In this document: piece after piece, positions 36,177 to 48,849 of the stretch | Position numbering within the stretch: the stretch's first letter is position 1 | Layout of the letters: the number at the start of each line of letters is the position of its first letter | NCBI GenBank assembly: GCA_018105865.1 | Contig: CM030835.1 | Coordinates: 1,319,316-1,383,315, forward strand | Source: Metaphire vulgaris | Taxonomy: Eukaryota; Annelida; Clitellata; Crassiclitellata; Megascolecidae | Length of the DNA: 64,000 bases | Reading direction: 5' to 3' | The notes under the pieces: model-generated | The model's database searches: none | Told to the model about the DNA's origin: nothing | What the model saw: the letters and a program-made list of their open reading frames with translations, nothing else | Translations under genes and position numbers: made by a program

Positions 36177-36520
36177 ACTGGTTCTCAACCTGTGGGTATT
36201 GACCCCAAAGGGTCGAATGACGATTTGCCAGGGGTCGCCGGAGACCTTCATGGAATATATATAGGGTTGTCCCTATTTATTGTTACAATGCCAAAGTCTG
36301 TCATTTTAACATGGAAAAGGCTGATGAGCAAAAAAGGTCATCAGCTAATTTTAAGATGCAAAAAAAGGCTGACAAGCAAAAAAAGAAAAAAAGGTCGTCA
36401 TGAAATTTTTATTCTGCAGGGGCCCCTGAATTTCTCGGCGGGCCTGGTTGGGGTCGCAACAGCACCATCATGGGAATTGAATTAAAGGGTCAATTACTCG
36501 GACAGATTCATCAACCGCTG
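36177..36520. mobile_element. 344-bp hAT element (CACTGGTTCTCAACC type)
   Basis: Left end CACTGGTTCTCAACCTGTGG, right end CATCAACCGCTG. Flanked by GTCTAAGC and GTCTAAAC, an 8-bp duplication with two differences. The interior holds two copies of the GCAAAAAAGG motif. Confidence 0.75.
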
Positions 36521-36712
36521 GTCTAAACTGAAATTGAATGCAGCATGAATTTCTTTCCTCGGACAGATAGCAATGTCAAGAAATTCTGTTAGAAATATAG
36601 GTATATCTTCTCTGCTGTCCACTCTTAGTCCATAATTGTGTGTCCATTAATTGATAGTGCATAGCGCATGGACCTATATCAGTAGGCCTGTATTAGGCTG
36701 TATATACTATAT

Positions 36713-36713
36713 A

Positions 36714-36770
<57 letters not shown>
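36713..36770. repeat. GAT triplet microsatellite
   Basis: About 18 perfect GAT units. Confidence 0.97.
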
Positions 36771-36949
36771 GCAAACTTGATAGGCCATCGTTCTAATCTT
36801 CTTCTTTATTTCGCCTTTCCGTGACAAACCCTGTTATTGAGTTGGACGATGGGTATATGTGCAAATTGAGTTCCTTCCACTTCTGTCTGTCCTCTCTCAT
36901 TCTCAGAACATCATATTGAGCCTTTGTTTGCCGTTCTGCTCACTATAAC

Positions 36950-37482
36950 ATACGAGATGTAAGGAGGATTAGACATCTCATCCCTTCCTCTGCACTTATT
37001 CCTCTGGCCAACGCTTTGGTATCGAGTTCGTCTCGACTACTGCAATTCACTGTATACTGGTATTTCAAAATCTGAGATCGAAATTGAGCCTGATAAATTG
37101 ATTAAAATTCATTAGCCAGGGCTATCACTGGAACTGCCAAATATGAGCACATCTCACCGATCCTAAAATGAAAATTGGCTACCTGTCAAACAAAAAATTG
37201 AATTCAAGATAAGTCTCATTTGCATAAGACGCTCCACACAAATCAGCCAATGATTCGATCGTTACTGAAACTGCTCAAGACAACCAGCACTCAACGAGGT
37301 CATCTGATGCTACTATGGTCTTTACATACCCTATAGCAGGTGACTACTGGAAAACGTGCTTTTTCTGTCGCCGGATAAGACTTTGGAATTCTCTGCCGGT
37401 ACAGGTCCGCCAAACTGATTGTCTTACTACCTTCAGGTCTGAGACTTAAAACACATCTATTCCTGACTGCATATCCGCCTTA
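36950..37482 (+). pseudogene. decayed C-terminal half of an L2/CR1-type LINE reverse transcriptase
   Basis: Across several frames the plus strand reads RRIRHLIPSSALIPLANALV, SRLDYCNSLYTGI, WLPVKQKIEFKI, then RLWNSLPVQVRQTDCLTTFR and KTHLFLTAYPP. These are the standard RLDYCNSL, WLPV--RI-FK and LWNSLP---R signatures of CR1/L2 elements. Several stops and frame changes: a dead copy. Confidence 0.8.
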
Positions 37483-37735
37483 ACCTGGAATCTGGAAGTA
37501 GACCTTTGGATTACAACCTCGATTCACCACGGACAATGATTCACGACTACGATTATTCACTGAAGCGACCATCGACTGGTGCAGATGTACTACTAGAGAA
37601 ACAATGGCGCTAAAGAAGTCTCTGCTACTACTACTACTCCATAATTCTTGCTGCATCTGGTCAATTGGGTGAAGTTCATTTGCATTTCTTCTGCATCCTC
37701 TTAAGTTTTTATCCATGATTTTTCTTGGGTTTGCC

Positions 37736-37985
<250 letters not shown>

Positions 37986-40125
37986 AATAGTAATAATAAT
38001 AACAAGGTTTAAAACTTTAAAGTGGCTCGGGATGGTTTGCCCTGTGTGAGAACCACTATGGCACTTGATAAAATACATCGAAACCTGTTTAGTAAAGTTA
38101 TTGGCAAAAAAGACGAGTTAACTTGCGCTTGTAGTAGATTTGTTTAATAATATTACATTACTTTCTTTACGTCATGGCTATGAAGTGTTGCCCGGAGCAG
38201 CTAAGACGTCACCGTTTTAATGTTCTTGGAGGTAGGCCTACATGTAGGTTTTGCAAAGCTGTCTAGCTATAGGCCTATTGTTTAAATCACCTTTGTATAG
38301 GCCCAACAATTCATTTTTTCCGATTGTCTTAGATGTAAACGCTTAATATTAAATACAAAAATAACTCAGTAGTCATCAGCATCAGTCCTTGATGTCAAAC
38401 GCGTTTTGGTGGATAAGCGACTGAATTACTCGAGATACAAAATTACAGTTGCATAGCATCGAGCCCAGATTGGCGGATCATCGAAGGGAGAACCCGCTCT
38501 CTGCTGAATGAACCATCGAAGGCCAAGATATTAGCCAAGAAGAGGGCCGCATGGGTTTAAGTTTACAGCACCACGAGCCGTTCGCGGCCTACACCACGGC
38601 AAGTGAAGTCTAAAAAGCTAACCAGACAGACACACTGTGGCGTGTTTTCGATGTGCCGACGAGGCAGCGGGTGTCTCGCGTAGAGGCCTACGTGGCATAC
38701 GCAGGCGTGCAAGAGCTGAATCAGAAAGCTAACAATCGCCAATACAGTTTCTACGCAGAGGGCAGAGTCCCGCCCGCCTTCGGTGAGGTTATGCTAACGA
38801 TCCTGACTCCGCCCTCATATGCTTCAACGACGGACTTCATTGTGATATGAAAAACACAATAACCAGCGGACAGCGTACGACTGAGGATTTTCGAAAGATC
38901 ATTAATTTTTCTAAAAAGCGCTTTAGATTTTATTGCCGCTGAAAATTAGCAACGCAGGTAAGGTAAGGCGTTTACTGTGAAACTCTGTTGCTGTTTAAAA
39001 GTGTTATTGGAACTCCGGCCAGAGCAAGCAGAATTACGCAATAATGTTTGTACGGACTAAAAATGGGTCTAGCTAGTAATCTTGATCCCAATGCAGAGAG
39101 TAGTTCATCATTAACATTCGATTAATTATAGACGCTGGGTCTCATCACAGACTCTCGAGTAAAGTGTTTGGCGATGTCGTCTTTCTAGGCCTAAATAATT
39201 GCAAAGATGTCGAGAAAGAAACATACTGTATGTGATTAATAGATACATTCTCGACTCTTAACATAATATTGTAGGCCTATTACGATAGCGTCGGATAGAC
39301 TATTCTAATGAAAACGCCCAACTTGCAACTTTCGGCTCAAATTCAGACTAACCGTAGCGGGCCAAACTTTTTTCCGCCCGTTGTTGAATCAGTTGTGTGC
39401 GCCTGTTTGAGGGCATCGAGTACCGCCATTAGGCCTATAGGCCTATGCCTAAGCAGCTGTTCGCCTCATATCCCACTTGCGCCTCCTAGACTCCTGGTCA
39501 CTGAGCTCGCTACACTCTTTAGTCGTTAAGTTTTTAGACTCATATACTGCAATCTCCACAGCGCCTGCGTTATCAGGGCATTCGCACGGTCATTGTCCAA
39601 TCTAAGTAAAATCTAGAGATAACAGTTAAGACGGTTAAACGTAGATAGATTTAGCGACGGGGAGGGGGTATAGTTAATTGTTATTGTTATTGTTCTGACA
39701 ATTTATATAGCGGCATAGCGAGGGCCAAAGTCGTAGCGACATGGGAACGAGATGTTAAATAGGTGAGTCTTTAATTTGGTCGCAAAGTCCTCTAATTACA
39801 TGGTAACCAGAGGAGATCGGAAAAAGAACGGAAGTTGAGTGTCTTCGACACTGGACCGAATGGAAACGGAAGAGATGCCAACGGTATTCATGGATTTGGT
39901 TGCCTTTATTTTAAAGCTAGCAATTTATTTGAGAAGCCCTTTAAAGTAGGCCTAAGCACACGCGATCCAAATACAGTCTTCTTGGGTTGGGTAGCTGAAA
40001 TGTGACCTAACATAACAGTAATTTTTTTAGGTGGCGATGTTTTTTCCTTGTCAGTGCCTTGGGAAGGGAAAACCTATGAAGATAACCTTTTTTGCTTGTC
40101 AAGGCAAGGTCTGAGAATAGAAGGA

Positions 40126-40229
40126 TGGGGTCGACGCGTTGTGACGTCATATTTTAGGGGGTCTGACTTTTGTGACGAAGGGGGGTCAAAAACGGCCAAA
40201 ATCGCGTGACGTCATTTATGGACGACCCC
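40126..40229. mobile_element. short Harbinger-like foldback element
   Basis: GGGGTCGACGCGTTGTGACG and (inverted) GGGGTCGTCCATAAATGACG form imperfect inverted ends. The right end resembles those of the element at 23347. Confidence 0.5.
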
Positions 40230-40726
40230 GTCATAATCTCACACACACAATATCTTCTGCCCACTGGCGGCTGTATCCATTTTACGTTTCTGGTGTCAAG
40301 CTCAAACCCAACGCGTTCTGCTTTACTGTACAGTGTAGGCCTACATGGCGCCGGTTATAGATTCTAATGGCTGTTATTTTGGACACTACGGCATCGATCA
40401 ATTATAATTATTCGTCGGGGCGCTTTATGTAGACGTGAGGTTGCCTGAGTTGTGATGGAAATCTGGTTTCGTGTTTTTGATGGCTTTGAAGCATTCTGCA
40501 TAGGCCTATTCGTTGGCGCTATTTTCATCAATTTGCGCTTCACTGTCGAACAAAGCGACGACCGTTTTTATCCTTCGTCATCGATCGCCATTTCCATCGC
40601 TGCTCTATGTGTCTATCGCTTATTTACAGTAGAACATACAAAATGCCTTTGACACTATATACCGTGTAACATACTGCAATCACGCAATCATCTGCACTCA
40701 AATCTCTGTCTCCTGGTTACAAGTTC

Positions 40727-40729
<3 letters not shown>

Positions 40730-40820
<91 letters not shown>
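40730..40820. repeat. CAA then TAA triplet microsatellite
   Basis: About 10 CAA units change to about 20 TAA units. Confidence 0.97.
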
Positions 40821-40822
<2 letters not shown>

Positions 40823-42652
40823 TGTTGCAGTTTCAAGTTTCCACATGCCTTTTTACCTCCATTAACTAAATGTTCACATTTTAGCAATTAAAGTGAGATC
40901 GGTAGACTACTGTTGAAATCTCGACCTTGAATTAGTGATTTCTTTTATAGCTCCTAAGTTTTCCCAATCTAGTGTGAACTGATCACACGATTAGACCTAA
41001 TATTTTTGATGTCGGTGAACGACGATTTTTGAGAGTTAAATTGTTATTCTTGAAAGTCTAGGGTTTTGGTTTAGAAGCCGTGCGAAAAACAGGTCTTCTT
41101 CACTATCAAGTTAATGTAGAATACACTTCAGTAATGGCGCTGGTACCGAAAAAAGGAACTCCGGGTTCATCGCGGTTGCCGGGTTTTGTATTTGTCGATG
41201 ACGATGGTTGGCCTTGAGTCTCTTTCCCCGGCGGCAGCAAACATCATCTGCCGACGGTTGCAGTGGGCGCGGCATGGGCGCGGCTCTGCCACCGGCCCAC
41301 CGTCTGCCTAAACAGCATCGGCGGCCATACGCAGGCTCTCTACCGTTCAAAACCACCGATCGAGCAGTCTTTAATTGGAAAAATACTCGACCCCTCCCTG
41401 ATCTCTTTTAATATGTCACAGGTCGTCGTATAACCACGTTTCGTCTAAATTAAAAAACCACCGAGGCTTCTTTTGAAAATTTCTTGTTAATTAATTGTTC
41501 CCACTCGAAATCCGTGACATTGCCCACCAGCCGACCGCTGCTGAGTTCGACACATGGCGATTATGTAGCTCTTGGAGTGCGGTTGTATTATTATTTATTG
41601 ATCGAAGAACAGGGAGGCAAAAGCATAACGTATAAGCTTATCTCTCAGTCTTGCACTATTACTAGGGGTCTCAAAAACACGAACTGCTACTCAAGTGACC
41701 TCTGTATCCTTGAGGGCAAAACCGAAGACTTTGTCTTCAAATATAAATAACTACTTATACTGTTTATATATGTGTGTATATGTATATACAATTATACATG
41801 GGCTATACATATATATGTATATATAATATTGTTACATTGTATGTCTATACGTTTGTGTGTGTGTGTGCGTGTGCGCGTGATGTTCCAGTTTTTCAGCATA
41901 GGCCTAATACTGAGGGGCTTGAGTTGAGTGTTATGACTTAATTTAATCAGATTTACCAGTTGAGATATGAAAAAATGGCGACGGCGGCAAATGCATTACC
42001 TAGTCTTCTAAAGCCACATATTGTTCTAACAGTCACATAAGCAACTTAAGATTGACAGACCTCGCGTAAAGTACTGTAATTGCGAATCGAAGTGTAGGCG
42101 CCGTATAGAGTTAGGCCTACTATAGGCCTACTGGTTAATAATTAAAGGTGTGGTGAACGCAACGCTAAATAGAGTGTTTCGCACGCAGCTGTATAATCAT
42201 TAATAATAATTATTAATTAAGTCTGTGATTTTGATAAAAGTTGGATCGAAGAAGCAGACAGACCGACACGAAAATATATTTGCTGCTTCCTAAGAGCGCC
42301 AGTCTGCGAACCGCGGTAGATCCAGAGATTCAAGGGTCTTCTTAATTAAGCGTCAGTTGCTCAAGTGTGTGTTGTGTTTGTTTATTAAATAAACGCGTCC
42401 GTATCACAAGTGCATCGACCGCTCTTAAAGCCAACGATAATTAATTGGTTAGTACAGGCCTCTAATTATCTATCGGCCACAATCAGACGTCAATAGCCAT
42501 CTCGTTATAATTAAGACCTACTGCAGAAAATTTGGATCGAGTTTTTTTTGCTTTAGTTTGACAGTTAAGTTTGGTTTTACCCTCAAAATCTGGACAGGAA
42601 CTTCATGTTTGGGCAATGCGCTAGAGTTGACGTTAGAACCGCTAGGCATTCT

Positions 42653-42850
42653 CAGGGGCGTAGCCAGGAATTTGATTTGGGAGGGTATAAATATTTTGGG
42701 TGGGTATCAATCTTAACTATAAACCACATAAACCATATAAACTACTGTACATATAACCACATGTAAATCACATAAAAACTTTAAGGTAGTCTGATTTTTG
42801 GGGAGTATATATACCGATATACCCCTCCCCCCGCCGTCGCTACGCCCCTG
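42653..42850. mobile_element. 198-bp hAT-like MITE
   Basis: CAGGGGCGTAGCCAGG and (inverted) CAGGGGCGTAGCGACGG. Flanks GGCATTCT and GGCATTAT: an 8-bp duplication with one difference. Confidence 0.8.
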
Positions 42851-43625
42851 GGCATTATATTATAAAATTCACGCTGTCTACTGTATAAATAAAGCCGCAG
42901 TCTCGCCAGAACCGTTGTGTGCAGGAATTCTAGTTTCCGGCGAAGTCTGAACCAACACGATTTTTTGGACTTATTTAGGCCTTCCGGACTAAACAATCGC
43001 CAACGGACTAACAATGTTAACCAATTAAAACCATCCTTTCAAATCCTTCGAGTGTTCGTGACTTAGGCCTATTGGAAACAGTCCTCAATAGGCGGTTGTA
43101 TCGCGGTAAACTTTGTGATGGCTGTTAGTTGAAAATGTCTAATATACAGCAGATAGCCAAGGTTTTTACGTATGAGAAGATATTTCGGAGCAAGCAAACT
43201 CGAATAATTCACAACAGAGCGACTGAATTACTTTTGAAATAACATTATCATAACATTGAAATGAAATTACCATTTTTTCATTAACGGCATCACACATTAT
43301 ATGAATCAGACTCCGAAGGCTGACTCATCATTAGGCCTTCCGATGTCTATACCTTTGCCTGAGTAACTTCGCATAATATCTAACGAGGGAGACACATTTA
43401 TATTAGGCTATTCAGGAATGTTTTCAGATGGCTGGCTGTGCATAATATTAAGACACTAAGAATAGGACTTCTATAGCACAGGACTTCTATGGTGCATTAA
43501 TAATATAATTATAGATAAAACTTTGGGATAGCTCTGGTCTGAGAACCGGAGATTTTCTTGGAGCATTAGGAGTTGTAGGTCAGTAGCACCAAGCCTAATG
43601 TCGGCTGTTCTTGTCGTAGTTGAAG

Positions 43626-43675
<50 letters not shown>

Positions 43676-43686
43676 TAATAATAAAG
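43626..43686. repeat. TAA triplet microsatellite
   Basis: About 19 TAA units, one interrupted by CAA. Confidence 0.96.
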
Positions 43687-44385
43687 ATTAATAATATCTA
43701 GTTAGCAGAGAGAGATATATCATTAGAATCGCAACTTCTACCCTCAGGGAAGGTTGGCTATAATATCCTTTGCTAATACTTCTGATGAAAACGCTATAGG
43801 CCTATTTGAAAGCATTGTATATCGTGCTGACGAGTGCATTTTATTCATATAGTGCTATGCAAACTGGTTTTAGGTAGTTTTCTATTTTGTGCATCAACAC
43901 AGAAGTCTGTAATTTGCGTAAGTCGGTCTTTCAGACTTAGAACATACCGCAGTTAGACAGTATAGTTAGAACGTGTTTGTATTCATTGACTATAAAACAC
44001 ACGTTTCATTGATCTATGCTTTGAGCGTTAACCGCCTAACTCAAGAGATAGCGAATGCGACTCCATAACCACCACTGGTTCTGTTTTCCTGCAGCACTTT
44101 CGAACGCCTTATGCTCTAACTTAATCTTGAAAATGTCAAAAATGAAACACAATACATCGGAGAAGGAGGCTTTTTGGACTTTAGGTTACTGTCTTTTAGA
44201 CTGATATCTAAAGAATGTTCTTGTATAGAGGTAAAGCGGTTCTGTCAACGTTATCAGCCGTTCTAAGGAAAACCAATACATCCGGATGTTATATGGCACA
44301 ACAATCTCTTTAGATGTAGAAATCTATTGCATTGGTTGGCTGTGCAGATCACATCTAGTGAACTATAGCGGGGGTTGTTTTCTTT

Positions 44386-44579
44386 ATGTCGAAGGTTAAC
44401 ATGGAAGAGTTGTTCAAGTCGTTCTGTGCCTTTGGAGCCGATAAATCCGGGGCGGCGGGGGCGGCGACGCTCGACGGAGCGAAGTTCGCGAAGATGACGA
44501 AAGACCTGAAGCTGCTCGACAAGAACCTCACCTCGACCGACGTCGACATCATCTTCACGAAAGTCAAACCCAAGACCGA
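44386..44579 (+). CDS. TPPP: TPPP exon 1
   Basis: 64 codons plus two bases. GC-rich, codon usage unlike the AT-rich flanks. [18 protein letters not shown] matches GTDVDIVFSKVK of vertebrate TPPP3. Confidence 0.93.
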
Positions 44580-45354
44580 GTCAGTCGCCGCATCTGCCGT
44601 ATACAGTACACCGTGGAACCTTTTGTTATACCATCCACGCAGCCAGTGGCGTAGCGTGACTTTGGGGGCCGGGGGCATCTTTTTGGGGGTCAGTTTCGGG
44701 CTGGAGCAAAAAAAGGTCATCACCTTCTTTTTCCGGGCTAACGAGCAAAAAAAGGTCATCACCTCCTCTTTTTCACCCTGACGAGCAAAAAAGAAAAAAA
44801 AAAAAAAGGTCGTCAGCACGTTCATTTTTATTGTTAGAGTTAAGAAGTGTTAGGGTTAACCCTAACCCTAACCCTAGCTTAGACCCCTCTTTGGGGCCCC
44901 CCCAGCCGGGGCCCGGGGGCAGTCAACAAAGTGCCCCCCCCGCCCCCACGTTACGCCACTGCACGCAGCGTCGTATCTGTGGGGTAGGGGTGGGGTGGGT
45001 GGGGTGAAGGGGGGGGGTTGAGGGGGCAATCCTGGTCACTGTTTTTATGTAAAAAAAAGAGATTGCTACTTCTTTTTGCTATATTAATCGGTAGCAATAT
45101 AATTAAGGATTTGTACCATTAAATTTATTTTCTACATGATCATTGTGCTTAGATTTTATGTTCTATGATGTTTGAGTTGGAAATAAAACTTCTTCTTCTC
45201 CTTTCTCTTCTTTCCTCCTCCTCCTCCTCCTTCTTCTTCTTCTTCTTCTTCTTCTTCTTCTTCTTCTTCTTCTTCTTCTTCTTCTTCTTCTTCTTCTTCT
45301 TCTTCTTCTTCTTCTTCTTCTTCTCTTCTTCTTCTTCTACATTATTACTATTAT

Positions 45355-45397
<43 letters not shown>

Positions 45398-45596
45398 GCT
45401 ACTGCTACTACTGCTACTACTACTACTACTACTGCTACTACTAGTAGTAGTAGCAGCAGTAGTAGCAGCAGCAGTAGCAGTAGTATTAGTAGTAGTAGTA
45501 GCAGTAGTAGTTAATAGTAGTAGCAGCAGCAGTAGCAGTAGTAGTAGTGCTACTACTACTACTACTACTACCACTACCAGTAGCAGTAGCAGTAGT

Positions 45597-45691
<95 letters not shown>

Positions 45692-45698
45692 CAGCAGC

Positions 45699-45768
<70 letters not shown>

Positions 45769-47131
45769 ACTTCATCCATTGGTCCACTCGATGCATTGCA
45801 GGGGGGAAGTTTCATGGACTAATTTGACTAATTTATTTAGCATGATTAAACAATTAAAATTCTTTCCCCTTCACTGGTCTGACTCTCGAGCACCAATCGG
45901 CATCGCTGTAGACGGTGTATTCAGTGAGCGCGTGAGCCAGTGAATGAATTAGCGAGTCAGTGAGTTAGTTAGTGAAAGGGTCAGTGAATTAGGGAATAAA
46001 TGAGCAAATGAGTCACTGGACGACAGTGGCGTAGCCACGGGGGGTTGAGGGTTAAACCCTCTTGGGCGGCGAAAAATGTTTTTTGATGTATTCCCATGCA
46101 ATTTTTATTTTTTGAGGCGATTTTTGGCGATTTTGGGGGTGAAAACCCTCCTTGGTGGTTATCGACGACATTTTTTCAAAAACCCCTTCCGGAAATCCTG
46201 GCTACGCCACTGCTGGACGACCGTTTTAATTAGGCTGATCGATTGTTTGTGAATACTTTTTTTAAAATTCTTCTTAAGGAGGAAAATCACATTCGCTCAG
46301 TTCCAAGAGGCGTTGAAGTTGCTCGCTGAGAAGAAATTTCCCGGATGTGCAGATGGTCTGGAGAAACTGCAGACGAAGATGCTCGAGGGAAAGGGACCAA
46401 TGGCCCACGGAGTCACCGTAATATCAAATTTACACTTATCTGCGCCCACAGGCGGATTTTATTAAAGGCCAGGGTAGGCTTAAGCCTACCCAACTAATCC
46501 CACCAAAACTCTAAATCCGCCTATGTCTGCGCCCTATCAGTGCAACTGAAATTAGTAGTTCATTATTTTAAAGCCGTAATACTGTTTTTCGTGGTTAAAT
46601 GCAAAGTGCTTGCAGTAACGTAGCCAAGGGGTTTGGGGGTTAAGGCACTCTTTGAGGGCGGACGAAATTTTTTAAACGTGTTTCCATGCATTTTTATTTT
46701 CGGACGCGGTTTTGTGGGTCAGACCCCCCTTGGCGCTGCCGATCAAAATTTTTTAAGCGCCAGAGATGACGTTTTTTGAAGGAAAAATTTAAGAAGGAAA
46801 GCTAAATTGGATTACCTTTTTTGTTTGTCAAGACTTTTAGAAAGTTGGTTACAGTCAAAAGTCCAAACCAAAACCCCCGTTCCAGAGTGCTTGTATAGAT
46901 TGTGGCGTCAAGACAGATCTTCATTACTCCGGTCCAGTCGGAGATACTTCGGATATCAGGATAGAGTCCCAAGCAACTTATATGTACAGCAAGGCCTCAA
47001 TGGGTGAAACACAGTGGTTTTCACACAGAGCAGACCCTACTGAACCGCTTTAAAGATAATTAGTGTTGCTGTTATAATTTATTATTATTAGTATTATTAG
47101 TATTATTATTATTATTTATCATCATCATCAT

Positions 47132-47165
<34 letters not shown>

Positions 47166-47441
47166 TATTATTATTACTTTATTGCCTGCAGCAAATATAA
47201 GCAGTTAAGCTGAATAATTTTATTGGAATTGTGTCTCAAACGACAGAAAGCGGTGAAGGGGGGAGCCGTCGACCGGTTGACGGACGCGTCGAAGTACACC
47301 GGCTCACACAAGGAACGCTTCGACGAAGAGGGAAAGGGCAAGGGAATCGCCGGTCGGAAGGAGATCGTCGACGACTCCGGTTACGTCACCGGATACAAAG
47401 AGAAGGGAACGTTCGAGAAAAAGGTGGACGAACAAGAGTAG
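44386..47441 (+). CDS. TPPP: TPPP / p25-alpha family protein, complete, three exons
   Basis: Exons 44386-44579, 46279-46417, 47247-47441 give 175 aa, the length of short TPPPs such as TPPP3. Family members bind and bundle microtubules; the Drosophila member is ringmaker. The N-terminal part (1-64, [20 protein letters not shown]) and exon 2 ([20 protein letters not shown]) form the helical EF-hand-like p25-alpha core. Exon 3 carries [20 protein letters not shown] and the family signature GKGKGIAGR (about 140-148), then [10 protein letters not shown]. Phases fit: exon 1 leaves GA before donor gtcagt, exon 2 starts with G. Introns hold four mini-transposons and a giant triplet block. The start ATG is the first in frame; a second Met lies at residue 6. 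Confidence 0.95.
44644..44961. mobile_element. 318-bp hAT-like MITE in TPPP intron 1, perfect 8-bp duplication
   Basis: CAGTGGCGTAGCGTGAC and (inverted) CAGTGGCGTAACGTGG. Both flanks are CACGCAGC (44636-44643 and 44962-44969). The interior has three GAGCAAAAAAAGGTCATC-type repeats and a telomere-like stretch. Confidence 0.9.
44849..44876. repeat. telomere-like TTAGGG / CCCTAA stretch inside the MITE
   Basis: One TTAGGG faces three CCCTAA units head to head. Short, and inside a transposon, so not a former chromosome end. Confidence 0.8.
45188..45768. repeat. composite triplet-repeat block of about 580 bp in TPPP intron 1
   Basis: Order: TTC (about 45227-45340), TAC (about 45355-45440), mixed AGT/AGC, a short TAC run, GCA/CAG (about 29 units, 45597-45685), then AGT (about 22 units). 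Motif switches are sharp while the triplet period persists. Confidence 0.97.
46024..46212. mobile_element. 189-bp hAT-like MITE in TPPP intron 1, perfect 8-bp duplication
   Basis: CAGTGGCGTAGCCACGG and (inverted) CAGTGGCGTAGCCAGGA. Both flanks CTGGACGA. Ends 66 bp before exon 2. Confidence 0.9.
46279..46417 (+). CDS. TPPP: TPPP exon 2
   Basis: Acceptor ttcttcttaag; ends GVT before gtaata. [20 protein letters not shown] matches the I-YEEF--AL--LA-K-F motif. Confidence 0.93.
46447..46525. mobile_element. 79-bp foldback hAT-like MITE in TPPP intron 2, perfect 8-bp duplication
   Basis: CACAGGCGGATTT and (inverted) CATAGGCGGATTTAGAG. Both flanks TCTGCGCC (46439-46446, 46526-46533). Starts about 30 bp after exon 2. 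Centre is a GGGTAGGCTTAAGCCTACCC palindrome. Confidence 0.9.
46613..46885. mobile_element. 273-bp degraded hAT-like element in TPPP intron 2
   Basis: Starts CAGTAACGTAGCCAAGG; the right end is degraded, but both flanks are AGTGCTTG (46605-46612, 46886-46893). Contains ACCTTTTTTGTTTGTCAAG. Confidence 0.65.
47080..47176. repeat. TTA/ATC triplet microsatellite
   Basis: Mixed TTA and ATC triplets 70 bp before TPPP exon 3. Confidence 0.93.
47247..47441 (+). CDS. TPPP: TPPP exon 3, C-terminal p25-alpha signature
   Basis: Acceptor aaacgacag. [20 protein letters not shown] is almost identical across animal TPPPs. Stop tag at 47439-47441. Confidence 0.95.
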   Translation, partial: KAVKGGAVDRLTDASKYTGSHKERFDEEGKGKGIAGRKEIVDDSGYVTGYKEKGTFEKKVDEQE

Positions 47442-48132
47442 CGATAAGAGTTGGTGCTGTTATCTCATCGACGGATCCCTCGACATTTAATTAACCGCGG
47501 ACGCTTTCAAAAGTTGTCGACGTAGACAATGGCGGCGACGTAGGAAGATACAGTATAAACGAGTTATTTTGTGCGTGTGTCTTAGACCAGATGTCATTTT
47601 ATTTTGTGCGCCTCACGTTTATAAACTAGGGGTCTTATCACTTTTTTCGTAGTTAAGAACTTAAGAGAGATTGTTAGAATGAGCGCGACCACCTTAGATA
47701 AGACTGCTGATGACGAGGAATCAAAGTAGATCAGTATAGTAGATATGAATAGGCCTATTCATAGTAGCTATGAATATTTAAACGTTGTATTTCGGAAGAA
47801 TTTTGTGAAATTTTCAATGCTTATAATACGCGGTTTCTCTATTTCGTACAACAAACCAAGATTTTGCACGACTGTCTGTTAATTCGCTTGAACGAGGTAT
47901 TTTGGGTAAATTAAGCTCTTGCAGTAGCTTGAAGCTAGAGCAAAGGTATTTTCGCGTCATTGAGTTGCCCCTAGTTTAGTGTTTGTATTCGTTCTAGTGT
48001 TGTCAACCCACAGTAATTCATCAGAAAAATATAGGGGTGGGAAACAGCCAAGCAGACGATGGAGACAAAGCCAATTGCAAAATGCATGTACTAAGTCTAG
48101 ATTTTAAGGCGATCAGTCCTTTGGAAAGTTTA

Positions 48133-48161
48133 TGATGATTATGATGATGATGATGATGATG

Positions 48162-48243
<82 letters not shown>
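48133..48243. repeat. GAT then AAT triplet microsatellite
   Basis: GAT units change to about 27 AAT units, the same order as at 13298. Confidence 0.97.
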
Positions 48244-48244
<1 letters not shown>

Positions 48245-48849
48245 TCACGGTTGCTCATAGCAACGAACAAAAGCATTGATATGCGTAAATTGATGATTGG
48301 TCCTTCAAAGCGACAGTTCGTTCGTTAAGCCAATAGGAAAACATATGTGCTGAAACAATGATAATTATTATATTTTATAACCGCCAATGGCAGTCAAGCT
48401 CCTCGTGCGAGACTACTTTAAATCTGCCACCTAAATTGATTGTAACGATGGAGTTTGTGAAGCGATATACTTGGGGGCCCCTGACAACGGCATCTTTCTA
48501 GAACTAGCAAAGATGGTTTGGTGGACAACTATCAATCATAATTGCGATTCACTGAAGTTGGCATCTTCGGTGGATGGTGTGGTGGGCTGTTTTAGAAATA
48601 TGCTGCGAAGCGGACCCAAGTGTGCGTCCATCGCCTTTTTGAAAGTTGGACTGCTTGTTTCTTTGCTTCTCTATCTTGTCGTTGGCACTAGTTCTTCGCG
48701 TTCTACATGTTCTACATGGACCTTCGTTATAACGTACACTTAGTGGGTCTGTAACATTGACTACACTATACGTCTTATCCGAAATAGGCCTACGTTGTAT
48801 CCAAATATCATCCAATATGGCAGCGCATAGCACAGGACCGTACATTATT

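Noticed and set aside
38653..38850. Protein-like frame (FYAEGRVPPAFGEVMLTIL) and an exon-like start at 38174
   Set aside because: No family recognised and no phase-matched partner exons found.
44355..44825. 156-codon minus-strand frame over TPPP exon 1
   Set aside because: Antisense of a conserved exon, running into a MITE and a poly-A tract.
45149..45827. Four long open frames of poly-Leu, poly-Ser, poly-Ala, poly-Lys
   Set aside because: Translations of triplet repeats on both strands; lie in a TPPP intron.
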